From the NCBI GenBank assembly GCA_963741995.1, contig CAVUKI010000011.1:1-64000 (forward strand): a stretch of DNA of 64,000 nt, in the 5' to 3' direction. Numbering within the stretch: the first letter of the stretch is position 1; each line of letters starts with the position of its first letter. Below, piece by piece: positions 28,534 to 36,883 of the stretch. The notes under the pieces were generated by a model. It ran no database searches and was not told the DNA's origin. It worked only from the letters and a program-made list of their open reading frames with translations. Both the position numbers and the translations under genes were made by a program. This DNA comes from Bog-473 sp963741995. GTDB lineage: Bacteria > Actinomycetota > Acidimicrobiia > Acidimicrobiales > RAAP-2.

Positions 28534-29280
28534 TCAGGCCAATGTCGCAGTCATCCCACCATCGACCGGAATGACTGCCCCGGTGATGTAGCTCGCTCGA
28601 TTCGAGCACAAGAATGCCGCCAACTCAGCCACCTCCTCAGGTTGGCCACCCCGCTTGAGCGCCGTGCCCTGAACAAGTTGGGGATGCCGGGCTGCCGCGC
28701 CCGGACCTCCAGACATCTCGGTCTCGATGAAGCCGGGGCAAATGGCAATGGCCCGAATGCCCTTTGCGCCGTACTCGACGGCAGCAGCTTTGGTCAGCGC
28801 GATGACACCGGCTTTGGCGGCCGAGTACACGCTCACAGGAAATGGCGTGGCGTTGATCCCTCCGGTCGATGACCAGTTGAGGATGACACCACCACCTGTG
28901 GGGAGCATCGCCCTGATGCCGTGTTTGGTCCCGAGCATCACGCTCCTTAAGTCGGCATCCATGATTCGGTCGTACTCGTCCATCGAGACCTCCGCCAGCG
29001 CCCCAGCACTTCCGATACCGGCCACATTCAGAACAGCGTCGACCCGTCCGAACGCGTCAAGGGCTGCCGCAAACATTGTTTCGACTTGGTCCTCCTTGGT
29101 GACATCGCAATAGAACGGAACGACAGCATCACCAAGTTCGGCGGCAGTCTCCTCCTGGCGTCCACTGATATCTGCGGCAAGCACTCGTGCGCCCTCCCGC
29201 ACAAACACCCTCGTCGATGCCTTCGCCATCCCGGATCCTGCACCGGTGATGATCGCGAACTTCCCCTCCAATTCGGCCAT
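28534..29280 (-). CDS. SDR oxidoreductase of the 29-33 kb TetR regulon
   Basis: 248 residues from ATG 29280 preceded by AAGGAGCGAA; the frame extends upstream to 29385, but that part crosses the operator. Classical SDR: TGAGSGMAKA cofactor loop, DVTKEDQVETMF, NVAGIGS, catalytic Ser in NWSSTGG, Tyr and Lys in VYSAAKAG, CPGFIETEM. It would oxidise or reduce a hydroxyl/keto group with NAD(P). Divergent from the P450 gene, with palindrome TAGCCGATCGGCTA between them, which ties it to the same regulator. Confidence 0.85.
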   Translation of the reverse strand: MAELEGKFAIITGAGSGMAKASTRVFVREGARVLAADISGRQEETAAELGDAVVPFYCDVTKEDQVETMFAAALDAFGRVDAVLNVAGIGSAGALAEVSMDEYDRIMDADLRSVMLGTKHGIRAMLPTGGGVILNWSSTGGINATPFPVSVYSAAKAGVIALTKAAAVEYGAKGIRAIAICPGFIETEMSGGPGAAARHPQLVQGTALKRGGQPEEVAELAAFLCSNRASYITGAVIPVDGGMTATLA

Positions 29281-29316
29281 TTCGCTCCTTCGGTCGGCGC
29301 CCTTCGGCGCTGAGAC

Positions 29317-29330
29317 TAGCCGATCGGCTA
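29317..29330. promoter_or_regulatory. operator palindrome 1 (SDR/P450 divergent promoter)
   Basis: TAGCCGATCGGCTA, a perfect 14-base palindrome 37 bp from the SDR start and 79 bp from the P450 start. Identical to the site at 30655 and one change from that at 32848. Confidence 0.75.
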
Positions 29331-29408
29331 CCATCGACAGCGAGGCTGATGGAGCCCACAGAGGGTTGGGCGGTGAGGCACGCACTCGCTCGAACGGGAG
29401 ACAAGGCG

Positions 29409-30599
29409 ATGACGATGACGGACGTCTACTACGACCCCTACGACCGTGAGATCGATGCGGATCCCTATCCCGTCTATGCCCGGCTCAGAGCCGAAGCGCC
29501 TCTGTACTACAACGAGGAGCACGACTTCTACGCCGTCAGCCGCTTCGAAGACGTCCAGCGCGGGCTTCTCGACCGGCGGATCTTCAGTTCCGCTCGTGGA
29601 TCGGTACTCGAGTTCATCAAGGCGAACATCGAGATACCCCCTGGGATTGTCATCTTCGAAGATCCACCGCTACACGATGTCCATCGGGGTCTACTCTCCC
29701 GAGTATTCACCCCGAAGAAGATGCTCGCTCTCGAGGAGAAGGTCCGAGAGTTCTGCGGAAGCGTTCTCGACCCACTGGTCGGCGGTGGTCGTCTCGACTT
29801 CGTCGCCGATCTCGGGGAGCAGATCCCGATGCGCACGATCGGAATGCTTCTTGGTGTCCCCGAATCCGACCAAGAGGAGGCCCGCGACCGCGCGAACGCC
29901 TCATTGCGCACCGATCCCGGCAAACCAATGGAGGTATCGGCAGACAATATCGGGCAAGCGGATTTCTTCTCCGACTACATCGACTGGCGAACGACCCATC
30001 CCTCAGACGACTTGATGTCCGAACTGTTGTTCGTCGAATTCGAAGATGAGCACGGGACAACGCGAAAGCTGACCCGTGACGAAGTTCTCATGTATGTGAG
30101 CGTTGTCTCAGGCGCCGGCAACGAAACCACGAATCGCCTCATTGGTTGGATGGGAAAGGTGCTCGCAGAACACCCCGATCAACTTCGCGAGTTGGTCGGG
30201 AATCGCTCACTCGTCGCCAACGCCATTGAGGAGCTCTTGCGCTTCGAGCCCCCCACGCCGCACGTCGCCCGGTATGTCGCACACGACGTCGAGCTTCACG
30301 ACCAGACGGTGCCGGCTGGGAGCGCCATGATCTGCCTCACGGGGTCTGCCAACCGCGACGGAGACAAATACGAGGATCCCGATCGGTTCGACATCCATCG
30401 CGACATCGGTCAACACCTCACATTCGGCTATGGCATTCATTTCTGCCTGGGCGCTGCGCTGGCGCGGATGGAAGGTCGCGTGACTCTGGACGAAGTCCTG
30501 AAGCGGTTCCCTCAATGGGAGGTCGATTGGGACAACATCCGGCGAGCTCCCACTTCCACCGTGCGGGGATGGGAATCTCTGCCGGTCATCACCGCCTGA
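29409..30599 (+). CDS. cytochrome P450
   Basis: 396 residues from ATG 29409, which follows GGGAG; an ATG at 29349 in frame is less likely because it sits close to the operator. Motifs in order: HDVHRGLLSRVFTPKKM (C-helix), the I-helix oxygen-binding SGAGNETTNR, ExxR in EELLRFEPP, and the heme-binding FGYGIHFCLGAALARME with Cys near residue 346. Soluble bacterial P450; it hydroxylates a substrate using ferredoxin and a reductase, neither of which is encoded here. Regulon with SDR, amine-dehydrogenase-like and SnoaL-like genes suggests modification of a hydrophobic, perhaps terpenoid or steroid, compound. Subfamily not assigned. Confidence 0.92.
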   Translation: MTMTDVYYDPYDREIDADPYPVYARLRAEAPLYYNEEHDFYAVSRFEDVQRGLLDRRIFSSARGSVLEFIKANIEIPPGIVIFEDPPLHDVHRGLLSRVFTPKKMLALEEKVREFCGSVLDPLVGGGRLDFVADLGEQIPMRTIGMLLGVPESDQEEARDRANASLRTDPGKPMEVSADNIGQADFFSDYIDWRTTHPSDDLMSELLFVEFEDEHGTTRKLTRDEVLMYVSVVSGAGNETTNRLIGWMGKVLAEHPDQLRELVGNRSLVANAIEELLRFEPPTPHVARYVAHDVELHDQTVPAGSAMICLTGSANRDGDKYEDPDRFDIHRDIGQHLTFGYGIHFCLGAALARMEGRVTLDEVLKRFPQWEVDWDNIRRAPTSTVRGWESLPVITA

Positions 30600-30654
30600 C
30601 CGACCATTCGTCGTCTCGCTGCTGACTCAACAGGCCGCCGGGATTGTCCGGGGC

Positions 30655-30668
30655 TAGCCGATCGGCTA
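30655..30668. promoter_or_regulatory. operator palindrome 2 (upstream of 30701 gene)
   Basis: A second exact TAGCCGATCGGCTA, 32 bp before the GTG start of the following gene and 55 bp after the P450 stop. It shows that this gene has its own promoter under the same control. Confidence 0.75.
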
Positions 30669-30700
30669 TCCTCCGCGGGCTGAGAAGAGAGAGGAGGCAC

Positions 30701-31792
30701 GTGGACTCGAGATATCGCGTCGTCCAGTGGGCGACAGGCAACACCGGTCAGCGGGCACTTCGAGAGGTGATTCGCCATCCCGCCCTCGACCTGGTCGCGG
30801 TGAGGGTCTACGACTCGGCAAAGGAAGGTGTCGAGGCGGGGAAGTTGTGCGGAGAAGACCCCACCGGCGTCGTCGCCACCACCAACCGAGAGGCAGTTCT
30901 CAAGATCGAAGCGGACTGCTGTATCTACATGCCGCGTGCGACCGGGAGGGGCCAGACTCGAGCTGGCTTGACCGAAGACGAACTTGTCGAAGACGTGGTT
31001 GCGTTACTTGGTGCAGGCACGAACGTCGTCTCTACCTGTAGCGATCTGTTCGCCCGCGGGGTCCGCCTCGGCAGCGCCAACTTGGCCCGTGTCCATGCGG
31101 CCTGCAAGAGCGGCGGGGCATCGGTTTGGGCAAGCGGGAGTGATCCCGGCTTCGTGACCGAGACCCTCCCTATGGCGCTTTTGTCGATCCAGCGAAACGT
31201 CGATCTGATCGAGATCGAGGAATTCGGCGACCTCTCGCACCGGCCGTCGGCGCACATGGTGATGGAGCAGATGCGATTTGGGAAGCCGCTGGCGGAATTT
31301 GATCCCGAGCGCCGCAAGAATCACTTGTTCGGTGAGTATCAGCCGCCGCTCAGCGTGCTGGCCGACTTGGCCGGCTTCGAAATCGACAAATGGGTCGGCG
31401 AGGGTGGCGTCGCCGCAGCCAAGAAAGACACGATGATTGTGGCCGGTGAAATCAAAGCCGGGACAGCGGCGGCGCAGCGTGTTGTGGTCACGGGCCGCAG
31501 CAGGGGCATCGATCGGATCCGTTTCACGCAGTACGGCTTCGTGGCTATGGACGTCGAGCCCAATTGGGGTTTGCAGCCCACGGGTTGGCGGATCCGGATT
31601 CACGGTGATGCGCCGATCGACATGAGCATGCCGTTTCCTGTGCCACTCGATGACCTGGCGTCCTTTGTGCCCGCCTACAACGCCAACGGCCTAGTGAACG
31701 CCGTCCCCTACGTGTGCGGTGCCCGGCCGGGAATGCTCACGACGGAGGACCTTCCGCACATCTTGCCGCGCGGTCCCCGTTCAACCCACTGA
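30701..31792 (+). CDS. NAD(P)-dependent amine dehydrogenase / dihydrodipicolinate reductase-like protein
   Basis: About 363 residues from GTG 30701 with GAGGAGG 5 bases upstream. N-terminal Rossmann fold YRVVQWATGNTGQRALREV, then YMPRATGRG and WASGSDPGFVTETLP. The layout is that of the 2,4-diaminopentanoate-dehydrogenase-like family that actinobacterial catabolic and natural-product clusters use as a generic NAD(P) oxidoreductase. It directly follows an operator and overlaps the next gene by one base. The true substrate cannot be read from sequence. Confidence 0.8.
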   Translation: MDSRYRVVQWATGNTGQRALREVIRHPALDLVAVRVYDSAKEGVEAGKLCGEDPTGVVATTNREAVLKIEADCCIYMPRATGRGQTRAGLTEDELVEDVVALLGAGTNVVSTCSDLFARGVRLGSANLARVHAACKSGGASVWASGSDPGFVTETLPMALLSIQRNVDLIEIEEFGDLSHRPSAHMVMEQMRFGKPLAEFDPERRKNHLFGEYQPPLSVLADLAGFEIDKWVGEGGVAAAKKDTMIVAGEIKAGTAAAQRVVVTGRSRGIDRIRFTQYGFVAMDVEPNWGLQPTGWRIRIHGDAPIDMSMPFPVPLDDLASFVPAYNANGLVNAVPYVCGARPGMLTTEDLPHILPRGPRSTH

Positions 31793-32193
31793 TGGACCCC
31801 TCAGCCTCGGAGAGTGCCGGCCCCTTGACGCAGAGGGTCCTCGAATACGACCGTGCCATGCAACGGCTAGTGGCTGAGGTCAGGGATCCGGCTGATTGGG
31901 CTCCTTTGAGAGAATTTGTCGCCGTCCAGGATTTCCAAAGGGTCGGCACTTTTCTGGAGGTACAGAGCTGGAACGAGTACACCGAGATGCTGACGCGATG
32001 GGCCATGGCCACGGAGTCATTCGAGACCACCGTGGTGCGGATCTCCGAGACCGGGGCGTTGGTCTACTACGAGATCGAAGAGCGCCACTTTCGAGGCGAC
32101 AACGTCCATGTCATCAACTCGATGACCGTCTTTGAGTTCGATGCGAACGACAGGATCCGCCGTTTGAACGTCTACCTGCAGCAGGCACGCTAG
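31792..32193 (+). CDS. SnoaL/NTF2-like small protein
   Basis: 133 residues. The start ATG shares a base with the previous stop (TGATG), so translation is coupled. Pattern of an NTF2-like alpha+beta cone: helix-rich N-terminus, RWAMATESFETTVVRISETGALVYYEIEERHF, then NSMTVFEFDANDRIRRLNVYLQQ. Members act as ketosteroid-isomerase-like enzymes, cyclases or simple binding proteins. Given the P450 and SDR in the regulon it may isomerise or hydrate their product, but that is inference. Confidence 0.75.
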   Translation: MDPSASESAGPLTQRVLEYDRAMQRLVAEVRDPADWAPLREFVAVQDFQRVGTFLEVQSWNEYTEMLTRWAMATESFETTVVRISETGALVYYEIEERHFRGDNVHVINSMTVFEFDANDRIRRLNVYLQQAR

Positions 32194-32233
32194 CTGTCTA
32201 CCCGGCGGCGGGCCGTCTGCCGACTCGCCAGAC

Positions 32234-32824
32234 TCAGACTGGCGGGGAAAGAAAGCGCCGCGCGAGACGCAGCAGCTCGGCCCGTACCAGCTCATCGTCG
32301 AGGTCGGCGACGAAGGGATGCATCACTGCGCCACTGATGGCGGCTATCAGCATGGCGGTCCGGACCCGGGCCTCCGGCGCCGCATCGTCTCCGACCAGGA
32401 TGCGACGCAGGCGGTGCATCACATCGCGAAATGTGCCGTGATCAGCGAAGAACCCAACGATCGCTGGATCGCTGAGGATGGTGCTGGCGGTACGCCCGCG
32501 GTCGATGGCGAGGTCGACGATGCCGGCGATGAGTGAGTCACGCGCCTGCTTTGCGGAGGACTCACCTTCGGCCGCCTCGATGATCACCTCAAGCCTCCTC
32601 AACTCCGACTCTGCGGCGGCCAAGACAATCTCGTCCTTTGACTTGTACTGGTGATAGACGGCGGCCTTTGTGACACCTATCTCATCGGCGATCATCTGCA
32701 ATGACGTCCCACCAACACCATGCCGAGAAAACAAGTCAAGGGCTGCCGTGATGACTCGAGTTTGCGCCGCGCGCAGCGGAATCGGTCGGATTTCGTCCAC
32801 AGTTGCGGCGTTCGAGGAATTCAC
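32234..32824 (-). CDS. TetR-family regulator of the P450 regulon
   Basis: 196 residues from GTG 32824. HTH: TRVITAALDLFSRHGVGGTSLQMIADEIGVTKAAVYHQYKSKDEIV. It converges with the SnoaL-like gene. A palindrome one base different from the two operators above lies 24 bp ahead of its own start, so it probably represses itself and both enzyme transcription units. The ligand-binding domain has no recognisable specificity. Confidence 0.85.
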   Translation of the reverse strand: MNSSNAATVDEIRPIPLRAAQTRVITAALDLFSRHGVGGTSLQMIADEIGVTKAAVYHQYKSKDEIVLAAAESELRRLEVIIEAAEGESSAKQARDSLIAGIVDLAIDRGRTASTILSDPAIVGFFADHGTFRDVMHRLRRILVGDDAAPEARVRTAMLIAAISGAVMHPFVADLDDELVRAELLRLARRFLSPPV

Positions 32825-32847
32825 ACGTTCATCTTAATCTCTGCTGC

Positions 32848-32861
32848 TAGCCGATCGACTA
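32848..32861. promoter_or_regulatory. operator palindrome 3 (tetR autoregulation)
   Basis: TAGCCGATCGACTA, one mismatch to sites 1 and 2, just upstream of the tetR GTG at 32824. Confidence 0.7.
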
Positions 32862-32954
32862 CCTGGCGAACTCCTCAGTCAAAATCGGTAAGCGCGAGCT
32901 CGGGTGCGGGCATCACGTCCAGCGCCTGCAAGCCGATCATTCCCGCCCGGTCAA

Positions 32955-33109
32955 TAGTAGAGCGCTCTACTACAGCGCCAAACTTTACGGACAGGCTGGA
33001 AACGGCGTGGACGGAACCGCATTTCACCGGAGCCGCCAGACCTAATGGGACGAAGACCACCGCTTTGCCAAGGTGAGCGTCGCAGGCTCGAATCCCGTCC
33101 TCCGCTCCA
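32955..33109 (+). repeat. tRNA-Gly-tailed repeat, copy G
   Basis: The best-preserved 5' palindrome in the window: TAGTAGAGCGCTCTACTA (32955-32972), a perfect 18-mer. The body has CTGGAAACGGCGTGGACGGA and GCCGCCAGACCTAA (the latter shared with copy A). Tail: CGCTTTGCCAAGGTGAGCG, then GTCGCAGGCTCGAATCCC and TCCTCCGCTCCA ending 33109. The anticodon stem is damaged, and the T-loop has CTCGAAT in place of TTCGAAT. It lies between two tetR genes. Confidence 0.85.
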
Positions 33110-33319
33110 ACGGATCAGTCAGAGAGCACTTGTTCGCCACACCCTGGTGCTGTTTCGGTTTCCGGGCTCCCTCGTCTTGACTGGCGAGTTCCGTGCTTCT
33201 TGGATCGTCGAGCAGGTCCTTCTGACCGTGGTCGTCTGTCTGATTGATCCGCACGGGGATTGCGTCAACTCGAGCCTTCGAAACCCGTCCCCCGATACTT
33301 GCCTTGAGACTGTGGAAGG

Positions 33320-33902
33320 TCACCGCCTTTCGTCGCCCGCGGCGGCACCCGACGCAGTCTGGTCGGCGTGCCAACGAAGCAGGAAGATGAATCGCTCCAT
33401 GGCATCTTCGACTCTGACGCGGTCCGCTGTCGTGAGCAGATCGAGCAAGAGGCCGGTGACGGTGGCGATCGCCAGGGTGGCAGAGATCTCGTCGATCGCG
33501 GCGAGAGGCTCATCGAGCCAGTCGCGGATCGCGTGGTTGAGGAAGCCAGAGTAACGGTCGGGGTCACGAAGCGCGAGTCCGTACGCTTCGAAAAAGAGCC
33601 GCATCAGCGGACCTTGGTCAGGGTCAGACACCCACGTCCACACGGCTCCGAGACCCGAGCGATGAGTCTCCACCTCCGCACTGCGCCCGAGCGCGCGCGA
33701 ATCGATCGCGTACACGGCCCAGCAGCTCTTCGACGAGGTGCTCTTTTGTGCCGAAATGATGGAGAAGCACCGGAGCTTGCGTTCCGAGCGCGAGAGCCAA
33801 GGGCCGCAGTGACAAGTCGGAAATGCCGTTGGCGACGACGTAGTCGACGGCGCCGTCGAGGAGTTCCTGGCGGCGCTTCAGATCGGGCGGTCGGGCCATC
33901 AC
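33320..33902 (-). pseudogene. TetR-family regulator, frameshifted
   Basis: ATG 33902 opens MARPPDLKRRQELLDGAVDYVVANGISDLSLRPLALALGTQAPVLLHHFGTKEHLVEELL, a TetR DNA-binding domain. Near 33690, in a GCGCGCGC run, one base is lost; the ligand domain continues in the next frame from ALGRSAEVETH to a stop at 33320. Rebuilt length is about 193 residues. Divergent from the mycothiol-dependent-type enzyme at 34018, with an AT-rich dyad between, so it was probably that gene's repressor. A dinucleotide slippage is a plausible real mutation. Confidence 0.75.
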
Positions 33903-33968
33903 CCAACCAGGACCAACAGGACCAAGCAGGGAGGGCGCGAAGTCTCCGATTGACGGTAGGGCACGCCG

Positions 33969-33993
33969 TTTACTATAACAGTCGTAATATAAA
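33969..33993. promoter_or_regulatory. AT-rich dyad between tetR and maleylpyruvate-isomerase-like gene
   Basis: TTTACTATAAC and GTAATATAAA face each other across four bases, an imperfect dyad in an otherwise GC-rich gap of 115 bp. Typical place for a TetR operator and overlapping promoters. Confidence 0.45.
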
Positions 33994-34017
33994 CTGGACC
34001 TTCGAGGAGCGCCCGAC

Positions 34018-34764
34018 GTGACACTCGACTACCTCTCCATCATCTCGGACGAGACTGCTCGCATCGTGAACGATTACGAACGCGATCGATCCGCAGTGGT
34101 TCCGTGGTCCGACCGCTGGTCGGTCGGCACGGTTGCTCGACACGTGGCAGGCACGCATCACGTAGTGGCCGAGGTGATCCGAGGGAGACCCGACGCCGAC
34201 TTCGGCCTCTTCGCTGAGCTACAAAAGCCGACGAAAGACTCCCCCGAATTTGTCGAATGGTTCCGCTCTGGGACCGCGTCGCTACTCGAGCAACTGTCGA
34301 ATGTCCCCTCCGACGACGAATGTTGGGCGTGGTTCGAGCCCGGGCGCCGCGTTGGCTGGTGGGCTCGCCGTATGGCGTTCGAAGCCGTCGTCCACCGTTG
34401 GGATACCGATGCGGCACAAGGACGGGACTTCTCCGTCGCGCCGCAGATCGCCGCTGACGGGGTGGATGAATACCTCGACGTGTTCGTCGCAGCATCGCGG
34501 GCTGCCAACGATGCCCCGCCCGGACCGACGATCGGATTCGAATGCAGCGATCGAAGCGACCGGTGGTGGCTTGATCTCTCAGGGCCCGGGGAAAGAATCG
34601 TGAGCCGTGAACCTCAGGCGGCATCGGTACAGATCCGTGGACCCGCCGACGAACTCCTTCTCTTTGTCTGGGGACGGGTTCCCATCTCTGATGCCGCCGG
34701 CGCGGAGGTTTCCGGCGATGTCGAGGTGTTAGGTCGGTGGTCAGAACTCATTCCACCCATGTGA
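34018..34764 (+). CDS. maleylpyruvate isomerase-family, mycothiol-dependent-type (DinB fold) protein
   Basis: 248 residues from GTG 34018. N-terminal DinB four-helix domain with metal-site residues in GTVARHVAGTHHVV, in a central Glu, and in AVVHRWDTDAA. The C-terminal MDMPI-type domain ends ...LGRWSELIPPM. Members use mycothiol, the actinobacterial thiol, for isomerisation or conjugation. A TetR gene is divergent, suggesting induction by a toxic substrate. Confidence 0.8.
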   Translation: MTLDYLSIISDETARIVNDYERDRSAVVPWSDRWSVGTVARHVAGTHHVVAEVIRGRPDADFGLFAELQKPTKDSPEFVEWFRSGTASLLEQLSNVPSDDECWAWFEPGRRVGWWARRMAFEAVVHRWDTDAAQGRDFSVAPQIAADGVDEYLDVFVAASRAANDAPPGPTIGFECSDRSDRWWLDLSGPGERIVSREPQAASVQIRGPADELLLFVWGRVPISDAAGAEVSGDVEVLGRWSELIPPM

Positions 34765-34834
34765 GGATGACGCGGAGAAAAAGTCTCGTCACCGAGTTGC
34801 CGCACACGAAGGTCGCTCCCGCCGCTGCGATTGT

Positions 34835-34911
34835 CAACCCTCGTCTGAGGGGGCCCACTTTGATGAGAGGGCGCCATGAGATCGGCCAGGTCGACGGGCT
34901 CCGGCATTGAA
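34835..34911 (+). repeat. diverged duplicate of the 3' end of the extradiol dioxygenase gene
   Basis: About 77 bases align with 11631-11708: both read CAACCCTCG at one end, TGATGAGAGG in the middle and GCATTGAA at the other. On the minus strand this copy translates as PEPVDLADLMAPSHQ, against QPDDLADLMTTSHQR in the dioxygenase. The rest of the gene is absent, so this is a remnant of a second homologue or a moved fragment. Confidence 0.6.
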
Positions 34912-35031
34912 CGGTCCGGGCGACCGGGTCGTCGAGTCAGTCGCCACAAGCCACGGACGGCGTGCACAGTCCGCAACCGGAGTGTGCGCAGGCAGTGGGT
35001 TTGCCAGCTGTCATCGTGCAATGCTGGGGAT

Positions 35032-35484
35032 GTGGCGACGCGGTCACCGGAGGAGCGCAAGGCGGACGCCTTGGCGAAGCTCACGGCGATCAAGGCCAAC
35101 GTATGGATCGCCTCTGCCTCACCGACAGGTGGCGTCCACCTGGTGCCGGTCAGTAATACGTGGAACGGCAGTCAAGTTGTCCTGTCAACTGAGCCAAAAT
35201 CACGGACGGTGGCCAACGTCACGACGAACCCACGGGTCCGCCTCGCCCTGGGCGAGACCCGGGACGCGGTCATGGTCGATGCCGTCTTGGTCGATGCCGT
35301 CCCGGCGTCGGAGGCCCCGGAGGTGCTCGCTGAGGGGTATGCCGCGCAGGCGGGTTGGGACCCCCGGACTGACCCCGGCGACTACGTCTATCTGGTCTTC
35401 GGGCCCGAACGCATACAGGTGTGGCGTGAGGACGAGGATCTGGCCGGGCGCACGGTCATGCGCAACGGGGCGTGGGTGATCTGA
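35032..35484 (+). CDS. PPOX-class split-barrel (F420/FMN) protein
   Basis: About 150 residues from GTG 35032; in-frame codons back to 34876 run through the duplicated fragment and are not coding. Pattern: ADALAKLTAIKANVWIASASPTGGVHLVPVSNTWNG, VVLSTEPKSRTVANVTTNPRVRLALG, DYVYLVFGPERIQVWREDEDLAGRTVM. This is the flavin/F420-dependent oxidoreductase barrel in its short actinobacterial form. Substrate unknown. It stands alone between the duplicated fragment and the dehydrogenase. Confidence 0.78.
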   Translation: MATRSPEERKADALAKLTAIKANVWIASASPTGGVHLVPVSNTWNGSQVVLSTEPKSRTVANVTTNPRVRLALGETRDAVMVDAVLVDAVPASEAPEVLAEGYAAQAGWDPRTDPGDYVYLVFGPERIQVWREDEDLAGRTVMRNGAWVI

Positions 35485-35605
35485 GCCGGCGGGGCCTGTG
35501 CTGTCAACTCGCGCGCCGTATGTCGGTGAACACCTCGGAGTACCAATTCTGGTCGACGAAATAGCTCACGGGATCGTGAATCGGAAACCAGCCGAGATCC
35601 GTCGG

Positions 35606-36595
35606 CTAGCTCTGACTGGCGATGGCGTCGGTGACCTCGTTCAGTAGAGAGCGGCCGCCGAGATAACGATCGAAATTCTCCTTGAAGAGATCGGCTTGTC
35701 TTTGGAACCGACCGTTACCTCCTGCAGCGTTGTGCGGTGTGACGCGGATTGACGGATGTGACCAGAACGGGTGGTCGTCGGGAAGCGGCTCAGTTCGGAA
35801 GACGTCCAAAATCGCCGCCGAGAGGTGTCCCGAGTCGAGGCTCTCGAGAAGCGCATTGTCATCGACCAGTGTCCCTCGGGCCACATTGACGAGGACGCTG
35901 CGGCGTTTCATGCGGCTCAGGAAGTCGGCGTCCACCAGGTTCTCCGTCTCACGCGTGGCAGGCGCCGCCAGGACGACCACGTCTGCGAGGCCGATCACCT
36001 GGTCAAGATGATCAGGAGAGACCGTTCGCTCGGTAGGGTCACTCAGCGATGGGTGGAGCCGGCTCCCGATCACCCGTACACCAAAAGCTCGTGCTCGGTG
36101 AGCGACCTCGGTCCCGATCCCCCCGAGCCCAACGATCAGCCATGTCGAGCCCGCGACCTCGCGCCAGTCGTGGATCTGCCAGCGGCGCTCCAACGCCTGG
36201 TTTCGCCACTGCGCTGCGTCTTGGAACTCTTCGAGCACCGAACGCATCACGAACTCAGCGATCGGCAGGCTGTTGACATGGGCGTTGGTAACTCGGACCC
36301 CATTGGCCACCAGTGCCCCAAACGCGGGATTCTCGTAGCCGGCGCCGGGGGACTGGAACCAGTGAAGCTCGGAACTCCCGAGCATGAACGAGAAGAAGGG
36401 TCCGAGCGGCGCACCTTCTCGAAACAGATCCGACGTCCCCCAAGCGATGTTCGGGTGAGCATCCTCCCGAGGGATCGGCGTCCCATCGGGTTCACAGAGA
36501 CTTCCATTTTTGCTCAAGAGCAGCCAGTCGACCCCTGGTCGGGAGAGCTCCGCGCTGAAGGAGCGGTACGCCACGGCTGTGAGTAGGACTTGCAC
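35606..36595 (-). CDS. D-2-hydroxyacid dehydrogenase-family protein
   Basis: 329 residues from GTG 36595. NAD-binding GLGGIGTEVAHRARAFGVRVIG; catalytic Arg in NVARGTLVDD, Glu in VFRTEPLPDD and His in VTPHNAAGG all present, so it should be active. It reduces 2-keto acids to D-2-hydroxy acids or the reverse. The substrate-binding N-terminal half is divergent, as in the glyoxylate/hydroxypyruvate-reductase-like group. Single gene unit. Confidence 0.85.
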   Translation of the reverse strand: MQVLLTAVAYRSFSAELSRPGVDWLLLSKNGSLCEPDGTPIPREDAHPNIAWGTSDLFREGAPLGPFFSFMLGSSELHWFQSPGAGYENPAFGALVANGVRVTNAHVNSLPIAEFVMRSVLEEFQDAAQWRNQALERRWQIHDWREVAGSTWLIVGLGGIGTEVAHRARAFGVRVIGSRLHPSLSDPTERTVSPDHLDQVIGLADVVVLAAPATRETENLVDADFLSRMKRRSVLVNVARGTLVDDNALLESLDSGHLSAAILDVFRTEPLPDDHPFWSHPSIRVTPHNAAGGNGRFQRQADLFKENFDRYLGGRSLLNEVTDAIASQS

Positions 36596-36883
36596 CGGCC
36601 CTAGTCAACCACCGACGTGCGTGAAACCGATCGACGATTCTTGTCCTACCCGCAATGGGACTCCTTGAGAGCGCGTGAGAGGTGCGCTTCCATCACGTCC
36701 CTGTGAGAGGTCAGTCCGGAATCCGAATACTCGGTTGACACCTACACCAGTGCCCTTCTGCGGCGTCTCGCACTGGTCGCTGAGACGTTCGACGTTTACG
36801 ATGTTGGATATGTCTACCGCGAGTGTGTCTCGGGTTCGCGTCCGGGTTCGGACCGTTGTCACCTTCTGAGGGCTGAGCGTCTC

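Noticed and set aside
33624..33902. Two separate small regulators at 33320-33902
   Set aside because: The two frames join into one normal TetR protein after a one-base correction in a GC run.
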